The notes under the pieces: generated by a model | Told to the model about the DNA's origin: nothing | The model's input: the letters and a program-made list of their open reading frames with translations, nothing else | Databases searched by the model: none | DNA from: CAZPHU01 sp964419255 | GTDB lineage: Bacteria > Fibrobacterota > Chitinivibrionia > Chitinivibrionales > CAYFVL01 | Direction: 5' to 3' | Assembly: GCA_964419255.1 (NCBI GenBank) | Contig: CAYQOU010000001.1 | Span: 62,001-126,000, forward strand | Length of the DNA: 64,000 nucleotides | Shown here: piece after piece, positions 44,944 to 53,132 of the stretch | Layout: the number at the start of each line of letters is the position of its first letter | How positions within the stretch are numbered: position 1 is the first letter of the stretch | Translations under genes and position numbers: made by a program

Positions 44944-46050
44944 ATGAAGAAAAAGATTTTTGCAGGAATAATCGGGTGTGGGAAAATAAGTGGGGTATAC
45001 ACCCAGACGCTCCAGAAATTTTCATCTCTTGAGGTGATAGCCTGCGCCGATCTGAACCGGAATATCGCAGATGCACACAAAAGCAAATGGGGAATAAAAA
45101 AAAGCTGCAGTGTGGATGAGCTATTATCTGACAGGGAAATCGATCTGGTCATTATTCTAACTCCTCCCGCAACGCATGCCGAGCTTTCGCGTAAGGCGCT
45201 TGAACACAATAAACATGTATATTGTGAAAAACCCCTGGCCTTAAACAGAAAAGATGCCGGGGAGATTGTACAGATAGCCAAAAACAGTGGGCTTGTTGTC
45301 GGGTGCGCGCCGGATACGGTTTTGGGGGCAGGATTGCAGACCGCCCGCAAAATCATGGATGAGGGTTGTATAGGGGAGTTGACCGGTGTATCGGCTTTCA
45401 TGCTCACTGCAGGGCCGGAAAGTTGGCATCCGAACCCGTTTTTTCTCTATGATATCGGTGGTGGTCCTCTGTTTGATATGGGGCCTTACTATCTTACCGC
45501 ACTCATTCACCTTTTGGGGCCGGTTAAAAGAGTAGCAGCTCTGGGTGGTGTCGGACAGAAGGAGAGGTCGGTTGGGAGCGGCCCGTGTGCAGGCAGTAAG
45601 ATTCCTGTGAATGTTCACACTCATCTCAGCTGTATTCTCGCCTTTGTATCCGGCACTCTGTGCTCTCTGACACTCAGCTTCGATGCACCCGGTCAGACCA
45701 CTGCACCAAAAATCGAAATATACGGCACTAGGGGTACATTGGTTTTGTCGGATCCAAACACGTTTGGTGAAAATGTACTGATAAGAACCGCGGGTGAGAA
45801 AGATTTCTCACCGGTTGATATGATACATGGTTATACGGATAATTGCAGGGGAATAGGGGCAGCCGAGCTTGCTGCGGCCATACGACACGACAGAACTTCA
45901 CGTACGAATGCATCAACAGCATTGCATGTCGTTGATATCATGCAGGCCCTGGATGAATCGGCAAAATCTTTTCAGTTCATTTCCACACAAACGACCTGCG
46001 ATAGGCCGCTGCCGTTTAGATGTGATACACTGTGGGAAATAAGTAGTTAA
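44944..46050 (+). CDS. Gfo/Idh/MocA-family NAD(P)-dependent oxidoreductase
   Basis: This 368-residue enzyme has an N-terminal Rossmann fold (IFAGIIGCGKISGVYTQTLQ, a G-x-G-x2-S dinucleotide loop) and the family motif HVYCEKPLALNRKDAGEIVQ, with the EKP catalytic Lys. The C-terminal alpha/beta domain has YDIGGGPLFDMGPYYLTALI, whose GGG-x2-D-x-G-x-H-like signature has Tyr in place of the usual His. Members oxidise, reduce or isomerise sugars and inositols. ATG 44944 is preferred over GTG 44902 because it begins at the Rossmann strand and has GAGG about 11 nt upstream. The substrate is unknown. Confidence 0.88.
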   Translation: MKKKIFAGIIGCGKISGVYTQTLQKFSSLEVIACADLNRNIADAHKSKWGIKKSCSVDELLSDREIDLVIILTPPATHAELSRKALEHNKHVYCEKPLALNRKDAGEIVQIAKNSGLVVGCAPDTVLGAGLQTARKIMDEGCIGELTGVSAFMLTAGPESWHPNPFFLYDIGGGPLFDMGPYYLTALIHLLGPVKRVAALGGVGQKERSVGSGPCAGSKIPVNVHTHLSCILAFVSGTLCSLTLSFDAPGQTTAPKIEIYGTRGTLVLSDPNTFGENVLIRTAGEKDFSPVDMIHGYTDNCRGIGAAELAAAIRHDRTSRTNASTALHVVDIMQALDESAKSFQFISTQTTCDRPLPFRCDTLWEISS

Positions 46051-46104
46051 GAGGCAATATCGCCAAAAAGAGGTCGGAAAATACCAGGTTGCGAAAGAGA
46101 GACG

Positions 46105-46482
46105 ATGAGCATTTTTTTTCAGCATCTACTTATATTTTGTTCAACGGCCGGAGTAATATCTGAACTTATCTCCATTGGTTGGCCGGAAAAGATTGTCGGT
46201 ATTCTGCAGAGAGATCCCGAAGAGCTGATCGGAGATGTTTTTTACCGGTCGGTGTTTATACTTTCAAGCTTTTACCTGCTTGCCATCATCCTTTTGTTTT
46301 TCTCAGAATATCGTTTCTTTAATACATACGCCATAATTCTTTTACTCAATTCATTGTTCATCTGGTTATTTAGGCGAATTGTCTTTCGATTTCGCATCAT
46401 ACAGATTGCTGAATCGACTCTCTGTCTCATTCTGTTGTTTGATGTTATACGCACCGTCATAAAATCGGTCTGGCTAGGTTAA
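46105..46482 (+). CDS. Small integral membrane protein
   Basis: This 125-residue protein has about four hydrophobic helices: MSIFFQHLLIFCSTAGVISE, FILSSFYLLAIILLFFSEYR, TYAIILLLNSLFIWLFRRIV and IIQIAESTLCLILLFDVIRT. No family is recognised and no catalytic motif is visible. AGAGAGA precedes the ATG. It lies 54 nt after the oxidoreductase gene on the same strand and is followed by a short inverted family-B repeat. Confidence 0.65.
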   Translation: MSIFFQHLLIFCSTAGVISELISIGWPEKIVGILQRDPEELIGDVFYRSVFILSSFYLLAIILLFFSEYRFFNTYAIILLLNSLFIWLFRRIVFRFRIIQIAESTLCLILLFDVIRTVIKSVWLG

Positions 46483-46525
46483 TCATCCTGAATCTATGCC
46501 TGTGAGTGCAATAAAAATTATATCC

Positions 46526-46570
46526 GAAACTGAGCAGTTCTGAGCAAATCGCCGCGAGAGAATCGCTAAT
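46526..46570 (-). repeat. Minimal family-B repeat (both ends joined)
   Basis: Read on the minus strand it is ATTAGCGATTCTCTCGCGGC GATTTGCTCAGAACTGCTCA. The left-end motif is fused directly to the right-end CAGAACYGCTC motif, with the 90-bp interior missing. This is the shortest copy seen. Confidence 0.75.
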
Positions 46571-46659
46571 AAGGTGAATATTCATTCTCCATTAAACAGA
46601 CACCGGAGGTCGCAATATGGCAAAGGAGCCGCCTGATGGCGTGCAGGTGTAGGAGTGTT

Positions 46660-47631
46660 TTACATAAGCCAGTGAGACAAGTCTCTGTGGAGAAGCCGAC
46701 TGACTTTTAGAATATCATCCTGATATATTTTTTGAAGTTTTTGTCGCGTCTCGGGTGACATGGAAAAATCATTCAGCGCACCATTTCGAACAGTCTCCAT
46801 CAGCGGCTGAATCGCACTATCTGATATACCCATCGCCGTCAACCACCGATATATTCTGCCTTTAAGCGGAGTGGCCCTGAGTATGGCGCGGTATAATCCG
46901 TTTTTGGGAACCCCTGAAGCATTTCTCTTTGGTTTCAGTTTGATGCGAAACGAGTTTCTGATTCCGAGGAAAGAAAAGATGTCCTTACATGTGTCGATTG
47001 GATTGTTTTTAAAATCGTCAAACAGAAGAATTTTTACCTGAGAAAACTCTTTGAGGTAAGATTTTATTTGATTGTAGTAGAATCCGACATCGGTGTAATA
47101 CCATAGAAATTCATAGTTTTGTGTCATTCGCATTTTTTCCTGCTCAAGCCCTTCTTCAAACGAGAGCGTCTCACGATGATCTCGAAGAAGTTGTTTATAC
47201 GCCGAAAAGGCACGATCAACAGGATTACGAAGCATGATTATGATTTTGGGATCGTTGAGGTATTGTTTTATAACGGGAATCACATCTCTGTGATAGTATA
47301 AATTCTCAACACTCGCTTCTCCTATTGCCTTGGCCCGGCGCGCTCTTCTGAACAGCTTAAGATATTCTTCATAATCACACACTGTAAACGAGTGTATGAA
47401 GTCATCCCCCCGTCCTCTATGCGGCAGGTCGAGGAAGTGAGAGGAGAAGAATTTCGGTTCCTTGAGAGGGGAGAAAAATAACTGAGGATGCTGGTCAAGA
47501 TAATTGGCTAAAGCGGTGGTCCCGCATTTTGCGGCTCCTGCGATGAGAAAATTGGGAACCTTATGGGTAGTGTGTATGTTCGGAGAACAAAAGGTTGAAG
47601 ATTCGATTGTTTTCACGTCTGTATCCAACAA
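46660..47631 (-). CDS. Sulfotransferase domain protein
   Basis: This 323-residue protein has the heparan-type sulfotransferase PAPS loop FLIAGAAKCGTTALANYLDQ, then FFSPLKEPKFFSSHFL, the 3'-phosphate motif KIIMLRNPVDRAFSAYKQLL and a C-terminal EFSQVKILLFDDFKNN segment. It transfers sulfate from PAPS, probably to a polysaccharide. It belongs to a different subfamily from the sulfotransferase at 43.2 kb, so the two are not tandem duplicates. It follows the cupin gene on the same strand after about 200 nt. Confidence 0.9.
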   Translation of the reverse strand: MLDTDVKTIESSTFCSPNIHTTHKVPNFLIAGAAKCGTTALANYLDQHPQLFFSPLKEPKFFSSHFLDLPHRGRGDDFIHSFTVCDYEEYLKLFRRARRAKAIGEASVENLYYHRDVIPVIKQYLNDPKIIIMLRNPVDRAFSAYKQLLRDHRETLSFEEGLEQEKMRMTQNYEFLWYYTDVGFYYNQIKSYLKEFSQVKILLFDDFKNNPIDTCKDIFSFLGIRNSFRIKLKPKRNASGVPKNGLYRAILRATPLKGRIYRWLTAMGISDSAIQPLMETVRNGALNDFSMSPETRQKLQKIYQDDILKVSRLLHRDLSHWLM

Positions 47632-47834
47632 TAAACTCCTTTATCGGGTATTTACAATTATCCATACTCAATTCTTGTGCCTGTAGCGACTCAATAATGA
47701 GAGAAAATTCACCCGCAACAGCTCAATTCAGACAAACTTCGAATAACCTTCTAAAAGATATGTTTATGCGAAGGAAATAAGTAGGGTGGATAAACAAAGA
47801 TTTCTATTTGCTTTTTACACGTATAAATAGGAAT

Positions 47835-48155
47835 CTACACCGCAACGGCTAACCAGACGGATTGAATCGATGGTGCAGTCCACTGGACCCGGTAGAGGGT
47901 ATGCGCGGGAATATGGATAAAATCTCCGGGATTTAGGCCCACAACGCGAGCCGGTTCTGCAAAGAGCAGACGCGCTGCACCGGTCAACAAAATCACCCAT
48001 TCATCCACACCACAATCACGCCAGAAATTTTCAGGTGGTCCGTTTGTACATGAAAATACATCTTCGATTCGAACGCTGCAGGACGTACGAAGAGGCTCAA
48101 GAATCTCTGGTGGTAGGTGTCTCCCGAAAGGAGAGAAGGCGTTTCGTACGACCAT
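47835..48155 (-). CDS. Cupin-domain protein
   Basis: This 106-residue single-domain cupin has GGVDEWVILLTGAARLLF-like strands (CGVDEWVILLTGAARLLF) and the second motif PGDFIHIPAHTLYRVQWT, with a metal-binding His in PAHTLYRV. The usual motif-1 His pair is reduced to a single acidic position (DEW), so metal binding is uncertain. ATG 48155 has AGAGAAG about 10 nt upstream. The reading frame is open for 42 more codons, but codons 1-30 of that extension lie inside a family-B repeat, so the short form is preferred. The ligand is unknown. Confidence 0.75.
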   Translation of the reverse strand: MVVRNAFSPFGRHLPPEILEPLRTSCSVRIEDVFSCTNGPPENFWRDCGVDEWVILLTGAARLLFAEPARVVGLNPGDFIHIPAHTLYRVQWTAPSIQSVWLAVAV

Positions 48156-48198
48156 GTCTGTATCTTCTCTTTTTTTGAGAATCGATGAATGAGTTTTA

Positions 48199-48337
48199 CC
48201 TAAACGGAGAGGCTCTGAGTGGATGAAGTTGCTCAATGCCTTGAGAGCAGAAGGGTTGAAGCAATTGGGTGGAATACCCACTGGGGTATTTCCAAAATTG
48301 CTGAAAATCTTCTGCTGAACAAATCGCTCAGTTTAGG
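48199..48337 (-). repeat. Full-length family-B repeat with perfect CCTAAAC ends
   Basis: Read on the minus strand it begins CCTAAACTGAGCGATTTGTT, contains GGAAATACCCCAGTGGGTAT and TTGCTTCAACCCTTCTGCTC, then GAGCAACTTCATCCACTCAG, and ends CCTCTCCGTTTAGG. The outer 7 bases are a perfect inverted repeat. It lies directly upstream of the cupin gene and overlaps its possible N-terminal extension. Confidence 0.82.
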
Positions 48338-48536
48338 TTATAATAAAAATATAGTATCGTGGCATGTAGAAATGGCTCTCTAATTTTCAATCAAAAGCCC
48401 ATATTTCAGTATGCTTGAATTTGAGGGGGGCGTTATCTATAGAGACGTTTAACCTGTCACGGCATGTACTTTTGTTGGGGGAGGGATAAGGCACCAGAGA
48501 CATGACACCGATTCCGTATACCTGAAGATTATAAGA

Positions 48537-48564
48537 GAATGCCCCGAAACGCCTCGGGGCATTC
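48537..48564 (-). terminator. Hairpin downstream of the beta-CASP gene
   Basis: GAATGCCCCGA and TCGGGGCATTC form a perfect 11-bp stem with a 6-nt loop, 9 nt after the stop codon at 48573. The T-tract is weak (TCTTATAAT). Confidence 0.75.
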
Positions 48565-48572
48565 TTCCTGCT

Positions 48573-49973
48573 TCAACTGATCGTGACAGCCTCACCGGGC
48601 TGGGGATAGAAAACATTCTGATATCCCATGCTTCTCAGGGCATCCTTTAATGGGAGTGATTGCGCAGGTTCTCCATGAACCAAAAAAATATGTTTCAATC
48701 TGTTTGGCGGGGTCATTTTGGCATAGTTTAGAAGGTCTCGCCGGTCCGCGTGTGCACTAAATGAATCCATCACCTTCACTTTGCAGTTAACCGTGTGTTG
48801 CTCACCAAAAATGCGTACCTTCCTCTCTCCTTCGATTATTTTTCTGGCCAGGGTCTCGCGAGCCGCATACCCCACAAATAACAGTAATGTCTTGCGATCA
48901 TGGATATTATTTCGTAAATGATGGAGAATCCTGCCGCCCTCTGCCATACCGGACGCGGAAATGATTATATGAGGATAGGAGATGCCATTGAGAGCTTTCG
49001 ATTCGCTTACCTCATGGACGTATTTCAGACGTCTAAATCCAAACGGGTCCAAATGATCCTCTAGGAAAATACGGTAGGTCTCCCGATCATAATGATCGGG
49101 AAAATGCCGGAAGATTTCGGTAGCAGAACATGCAAGAGGGCTGTCTACAAAGATAGGAATCTCCGGAATTCTGCCTTGGTCAAATAACTTATGCAGCAGA
49201 TAGACCAGAAGCTGAGTACGCCCAACGGCAAACGAGGGAATGATAATTTTGCCACCTTCCCGGGCGTTGGTTCTAATCAGCTGAGACAGTTCTTCCTCTA
49301 CATCATCAAAAGAAGTGTGGCTGCGATTGCCATAAGTACTTTCCATAATAAGTATATCCAAATCGCGAAGAAGATTCGGATCATGCATTATGGGAATCCC
49401 CGGCCTGCCTACATCGCCGGTAAGACCAAGTCGCCATTTCCGTTCGCCTTCTTCCAGCTCCAGCAATATACCGGCTGAGCCCAGAATATGTCCGGCATCA
49501 CGAAATGTAGCCTTGACCCCCGGGCCAATATTGATTGTCTTATCATAGTCTATGCCCACAAACTGATCGAGCGAATCGATAGCATCATCCATTGTGTATA
49601 ACGGCTCCAAAGGTGGCTGGTGCTGTTTGGCTCGAATACGGTTGACAAACTGTATGTCCTTCTCCTGAAGAAATGCCGAATCCTTGAGCATGATTTTGCA
49701 CAACTCGACCGTAGGAGAGGCGGCATAGATCGAGTTTCTAAAGCCGTGTTTTACGAGGTTGGGTATGTTACCGCTGTGATCCATATGGGCGTGTGTGAGA
49801 AGGAGGCTGTCGATTGTTGCCGGATCGAATGTGAATGAATGGTTCTTTTCATAGGTCTCGTTTCGTCGGCCTTGGAAGAGGCCGCATTCCATGAGAGTTT
49901 TTCTTCCATTTATGTTGATGAGAAACTGCGAACCGGTTACCGTTTGAGCTCCACCGCAAAATTGTACCTGCAT
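48573..49973 (-). CDS. MBL-fold beta-CASP RNA-processing exonuclease-like protein
   Basis: This 466-residue metallo-beta-lactamase/beta-CASP hydrolase is of the CPSF73-like bacterial class. It contains the zinc-binding LLLTHAHMDHSGNIPNLVKH, FRDAGHILGSAGILLELEEG, the beta-CASP motifs IFVDSPLACSATEIFRHF and IISASGMAEGGRILHHLRNN, and the C-terminal DSFSAHADRRDLL and IFLVHGEPAQSLPLKDAL (RMMBL). These proteins act as endo- or 5' exoribonucleases. CAGGAG precedes the ATG. The gene lies downstream of thx and ltaE on the minus strand with its own likely promoter. Confidence 0.92.
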   Translation of the reverse strand: MQVQFCGGAQTVTGSQFLININGRKTLMECGLFQGRRNETYEKNHSFTFDPATIDSLLLTHAHMDHSGNIPNLVKHGFRNSIYAASPTVELCKIMLKDSAFLQEKDIQFVNRIRAKQHQPPLEPLYTMDDAIDSLDQFVGIDYDKTINIGPGVKATFRDAGHILGSAGILLELEEGERKWRLGLTGDVGRPGIPIMHDPNLLRDLDILIMESTYGNRSHTSFDDVEEELSQLIRTNAREGGKIIIPSFAVGRTQLLVYLLHKLFDQGRIPEIPIFVDSPLACSATEIFRHFPDHYDRETYRIFLEDHLDPFGFRRLKYVHEVSESKALNGISYPHIIISASGMAEGGRILHHLRNNIHDRKTLLLFVGYAARETLARKIIEGERKVRIFGEQHTVNCKVKVMDSFSAHADRRDLLNYAKMTPPNRLKHIFLVHGEPAQSLPLKDALRSMGYQNVFYPQPGEAVTIS

Positions 49974-50029
49974 AAGACAACTCCTGAAAAGACGTATCGG
50001 GCTTCATTTTGGAGAAACCCTCTATCTTA

Positions 50030-50035
50030 ATTATA
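50030..50035 (-). promoter_or_regulatory. Predicted -10 box for the beta-CASP gene
   Basis: TATAAT on the minus strand lies 57 nt before the start codon at 49973. The -35 region is weak (no clear TTGACA at 16-18 bp), so the call is tentative. Confidence 0.35.
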
Positions 50036-50234
50036 CCAGAGAGCCATCGTAAAAACCATGGTTAAAATCAGCAGATACAAGATACAGATTCGCAACTGAT
50101 TGCCCGTCGTTTTGAAGGATGTCAATAACAAAACCACTACAGATATTCAGCACATCAGTTCGCCGGATGCTCCATGCACACCGGCCAGGGATTCGGAAGG
50201 TAAGTCAGAGGAAATTTTAGTTATGTGAATGACT

Positions 50235-50266
50235 CCGGATGCATTTTCTCGGCAAAATGCATCCGG
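50235..50266. terminator. Strong hairpin downstream of thx
   Basis: CCGGATGCATTTT and AAAATGCATCCGG form a perfect 13-bp stem with a 6-nt loop, 37 nt past the thx stop codon. There is no T-tract after the stem on the minus strand, although the stem itself has A/T at its loop end. It is probably a terminator or a message-protecting structure. Confidence 0.7.
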
Positions 50267-50302
50267 CTCGTCTTATGTAAGACCTGAGCTTAAGATTATA
50301 AA

Positions 50303-50404
50303 CTATTGCTGCTGTTTGTTTTCCTTGCTTTTCTTCGGTCTGCTTTTCCCATTGCTGCTGCGCCAGATTTTGCCTTTTTTTGTACGGCGATCACCACGTC
50401 CCAT
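50303..50404 (-). CDS. 30S ribosomal protein Thx (bTHX)
   Basis: This 33-residue, very basic peptide begins MGRGDRRTKKGKIWRSSNGK and continues with Pro/Lys/Ser residues, matching the small ribosomal protein Thx known from Thermus and Bacteroidota/Chlorobi, which sits in the 30S head. AAGGAG lies 6 nt before the ATG, and a strong hairpin follows the stop codon. The gene is short enough to be missed by standard length cut-offs. It is transcribed after ltaE on the minus strand. The Lys/Arg pattern and the GRGDRRTKKGKIW core make the call firm. Confidence 0.88.
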   Translation of the reverse strand: MGRGDRRTKKGKIWRSSNGKSRPKKSKENKQQQ

Positions 50405-50507
50405 GAATTGCTCCTTACTGTTTTCTGGAAAATTTTTCTCATCGAAAAAGATACTAAAGATAGTTTTTATGACTGCACCTTTTCAAGCCGAAAAAATCAA
50501 CCGGTGT

Positions 50508-51557
50508 TTATCCGCCCACGGCAACACCAACATCCGTCACGAAACGGTCTATGGTGCCTGGTTGCGTATCCCATGAGCACATTAGACGTGCCCCACCCAG
50601 GCCAATAAATGTGTAAAAGTTCCATCCCTGTTTTTGCAGATATTCAACCGCAGGAGAGGGTAGGCTGACAAAAACCGCATTTGCCTCACACGGATACATC
50701 ATTTCGATGCCATTGATCCCTGTGAGTCTGTTGCTTAAATCCGCGGCACAGCTGTTTGCGTGCTCCGCGTTACGCAGCCAGGTACCATTTTCCAGGAGTC
50801 CCACCCAGGGAGCCGATATGAAACGCATCTTTGAGGCAAGCTGTCCGGCCTGTTTACAGCGGCAGTCAAAATTCCGGGCTGCCGATTTGTCGAAAAAAAC
50901 AATCGCCTCACCAATCGAAAGTCCGTTTTTTGTGCCTCCGAAACAGAGAACATCCAACCCCGCCTTCCATGTTATCGCCGCGGGTGTGCATCCCAGACTT
51001 GCCACCGCGTTAGCAAAGCGGGCCCCATCCATATGCACACGCAAACCATTATCATGCGCCAGAGAACAAAGCCGGCTAACCTCGTCAATTGTGTAGACTG
51101 TTCCAAATTCGGTTGATTGTGTTAAGCTCAAAACCCTGGGACGAGGATAGTGAATATCGCTTCTTCTATGTATTATCTTTTCAACCGTCTCAGGTTTAAG
51201 CTTACCCAGTGGTCCCTCCGAGCTGAGCAACTTGGCACCATGGGTAAAAAACTCCGGACTTCCGCACTCATCGGTTTCTATGTGTGCGAACTGGTGGCAG
51301 ATGATACTGTTAAATGAGTCGCACAGAGAAGCAAGAGAAAGGGAGTTGGCAGCAGTGCCATTAAAAACGAAAAATATCTCACAATCCGTCTCAAACATCT
51401 CACGGATCATATCGGAAGCTCGCTGGGTCCACATATCGTCACCATAGGCGGTATGATGTCCCACATTTGCTTCGATCATCATCTGTAAAGCCTCGGGGCA
51501 GATACCCGAATAATTATCGCTGGCAAACTGTTGATTAGATGTCTGTGCTATATTCAT
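50508..51557 (-). CDS. ltaE: Low-specificity L-threonine aldolase
   Basis: This 349-residue PLP enzyme (fold type I) splits threonine or allo-threonine to glycine and acetaldehyde. It has the N-terminal ASDNYSGICPEALQMMIEAN, HHTAYGDDMWTQRASDMIRE, FVFNGTAANSLSLAS, the PLP-phosphate-contacting HMDGARFANAVASLG, and the Schiff-base Lys in VLCFGGTKNGLSIGEAIVFF. The C-terminus has the EMMYPCEANAVFVSLP pattern. Length and motifs are typical. It may supply glycine for purine synthesis, but it is not linked to purD. Confidence 0.94.
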   Translation of the reverse strand: MNIAQTSNQQFASDNYSGICPEALQMMIEANVGHHTAYGDDMWTQRASDMIREMFETDCEIFFVFNGTAANSLSLASLCDSFNSIICHQFAHIETDECGSPEFFTHGAKLLSSEGPLGKLKPETVEKIIHRRSDIHYPRPRVLSLTQSTEFGTVYTIDEVSRLCSLAHDNGLRVHMDGARFANAVASLGCTPAAITWKAGLDVLCFGGTKNGLSIGEAIVFFDKSAARNFDCRCKQAGQLASKMRFISAPWVGLLENGTWLRNAEHANSCAADLSNRLTGINGIEMMYPCEANAVFVSLPSPAVEYLQKQGWNFYTFIGLGGARLMCSWDTQPGTIDRFVTDVGVAVGG

Positions 51558-51765
51558 ATCATACCCTAGAGTAATACACCCGTAGAAAAAGAGGCTTACC
51601 CGTATATGTGGTATTTAACCGTGTATGCATAATCTGTCAGATACCCTCTAAATGAAACGCAAATGCTGTTCCAGTAGCAAAGATTACTATCCCTCTGTAG
51701 CGCGGATTTGCAGACCAAACATACGGACACACATTTCCGGAGTATTGAGGTTTAGATCGACTGTT

Positions 51766-51957
51766 TTACTCCTGTTCCTGTTGCAGACTTCCTTTCCTGT
51801 GCCTCTTATTTCGACCGGAAACAGCACAGGTGGTCCAGCCGATGATAAGTCCAACGGCAAGAAGCATGAAAAGAATAGCTCGGGAGAGCGAGAACTGCCA
51901 TGTCGTAAAACGGATGCATACCATGGCGGTATTCTGTAAGGTAAAGATCACTACCAA
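51766..51957 (-). CDS. LapA-like (DUF1049) small membrane protein, start unclear
   Basis: This is a LapA-type protein of at least 63 residues. Its diagnostic segment is VVIFTLQNTAMVCIRFTTWQ, then FSLSRAILFMLLAVGLIIGW, with a charged cytoplasmic tail (GRNKRHRKGSLQQEQE). In the same frame the coding sense continues upstream (DYESISGITLLIL) without an ATG or GTG. An ATG with GAGGGG just before it exists at about 52013, but in another frame that stops after 17 codons. Either a TTG/CTG start is used or there is a single-base frameshift near 51980-52010. LapA proteins help control LPS synthesis in E. coli. Confidence 0.6.
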   Translation of the reverse strand: MVVIFTLQNTAMVCIRFTTWQFSLSRAILFMLLAVGLIIGWTTCAVSGRNKRHRKGSLQQEQE

Positions 51958-52028
51958 AATCAGAAGGGTGATACCAGAAATACTTTCGTAGTCATTATTA
52001 TTTTCGCACTCATTACCCCTCGTTTTTG

Positions 52029-53114
52029 TTACAGATTACCAAACCATTTTCCTTTTATGCGATTCAAGGTGCCTCCTGGCACTTCCTGTATTCTCAGGAG
52101 GGAAACGGTTATCGGTTCCCGTAGTGGGCTGTCGGGTGGGAAGGTTATCCCGTAAAAAAAACGGTGCTGCTCCTGGTCTACTACATTGAATTGATCGCTG
52201 TCGATAAGCCCCTGTGCCAGGTAGTACTGAAGCAGTGAGGCATCATGCGAGACTGCGGCTACTTTGCGGTTTTGTAAAAGAGTAATTGCCGAGTCTATTG
52301 CAGGAACAGCATGAACCCAGATGTTTTGACCACGGGTGATCTCCTCTGCAATCGAACCTTCCACCACCGCAACGCTTTTACCGCCCAGATCATTTAAATT
52401 TTCTACCCTGCTGGTGAGACGATTAAGAGTCAGCATGGAACTTAATGTTGCAATGGCTACACCAAAGATGACTATTCCACTGAAAACAACGACAACTCCG
52501 ATAACCTTGCCGATACTCCTTTTAGGCACTACATCGCCGTAACCAACCGTAGACATGGTGACAATTGTCCACCAGATCCCCTGCGCGATTCCTTTCCATG
52601 AACCACTCAAGCTTCTGCCTCTTTCAACCAGCCAGATGAGCATGGCACAAAAGAACACATATAACCCGATACTTGCGATAAGACGGGTAAGCTCGTAAAA
52701 ATCGATATTAAACCTGAAAAGATCGATAGCTAAAAAGCCAAGAATCCCTCTTCCTCCCCGAGGTACCAGAAGGGCAAGATTGTCTTCAAAAAACGGTTGG
52801 CTGAAATCAATTTTCTGCTCACGCTCTGCGGTAATTGTGGTAGCCGCGATACCCAGGTCAGCATCACCATTTTCTATTTTCTGGAGGTGTTCCACCAAGG
52901 TAGAATCGTAGACGAATGCTACTTGAGGTGAGGGTTCCATGTTCTGCGCAATGGCTTGAATCAGGTCGATTGAGAAACCACTGAAATCCTGTGCGCTGTC
53001 ACCGGTAATAACAAATGGCGGCGCCGGCTTAACCGCTACACGAAGCGTATCCTGCCCATGAATTTCACCTAATACACCCGAGAGACACAACAGAATCGGC
53101 AAAACTACGTGCAT
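52029..53114 (-). CDS. GluR0-type ligand-gated potassium channel
   Basis: This 361-residue protein has the prokaryotic ionotropic glutamate receptor layout. A signal peptide (VVLPILLCLSGVLGEIHG) is followed by half of a periplasmic amino-acid-binding domain (LRVAVKPAPPFVITG, SGFSIDLIQAIAQNM, GDADLGIAATTITAEREQKI). Then come helix M1 (LIASIGLYVFFCAMLIWLVE), a pore loop with the potassium filter TVGYGD, and M2 (VIGVVVVFSGIVIFGVAIAT). The second half of the binding domain follows (LGGKSVAVVEGSIAEEI, VAAVSHDASLLQYYLAQ). Ligand binding outside would open a K+ pore. GAGAGGAT precedes the ATG. The natural ligand is unknown. Confidence 0.9.
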   Translation of the reverse strand: MHVVLPILLCLSGVLGEIHGQDTLRVAVKPAPPFVITGDSAQDFSGFSIDLIQAIAQNMEPSPQVAFVYDSTLVEHLQKIENGDADLGIAATTITAEREQKIDFSQPFFEDNLALLVPRGGRGILGFLAIDLFRFNIDFYELTRLIASIGLYVFFCAMLIWLVERGRSLSGSWKGIAQGIWWTIVTMSTVGYGDVVPKRSIGKVIGVVVVFSGIVIFGVAIATLSSMLTLNRLTSRVENLNDLGGKSVAVVEGSIAEEITRGQNIWVHAVPAIDSAITLLQNRKVAAVSHDASLLQYYLAQGLIDSDQFNVVDQEQHRFFYGITFPPDSPLREPITVSLLRIQEVPGGTLNRIKGKWFGNL

Positions 53115-53132
53115 TACAAATCCTCTCGGATA

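Noticed and set aside
46617..46652. 11-codon frame with GGAGG upstream between the membrane-protein gene and the second sulfotransferase gene
   Set aside because: It is too short to judge and may instead be part of an imperfect CACC/GGTG inverted pair; there is no neighbour to explain it.
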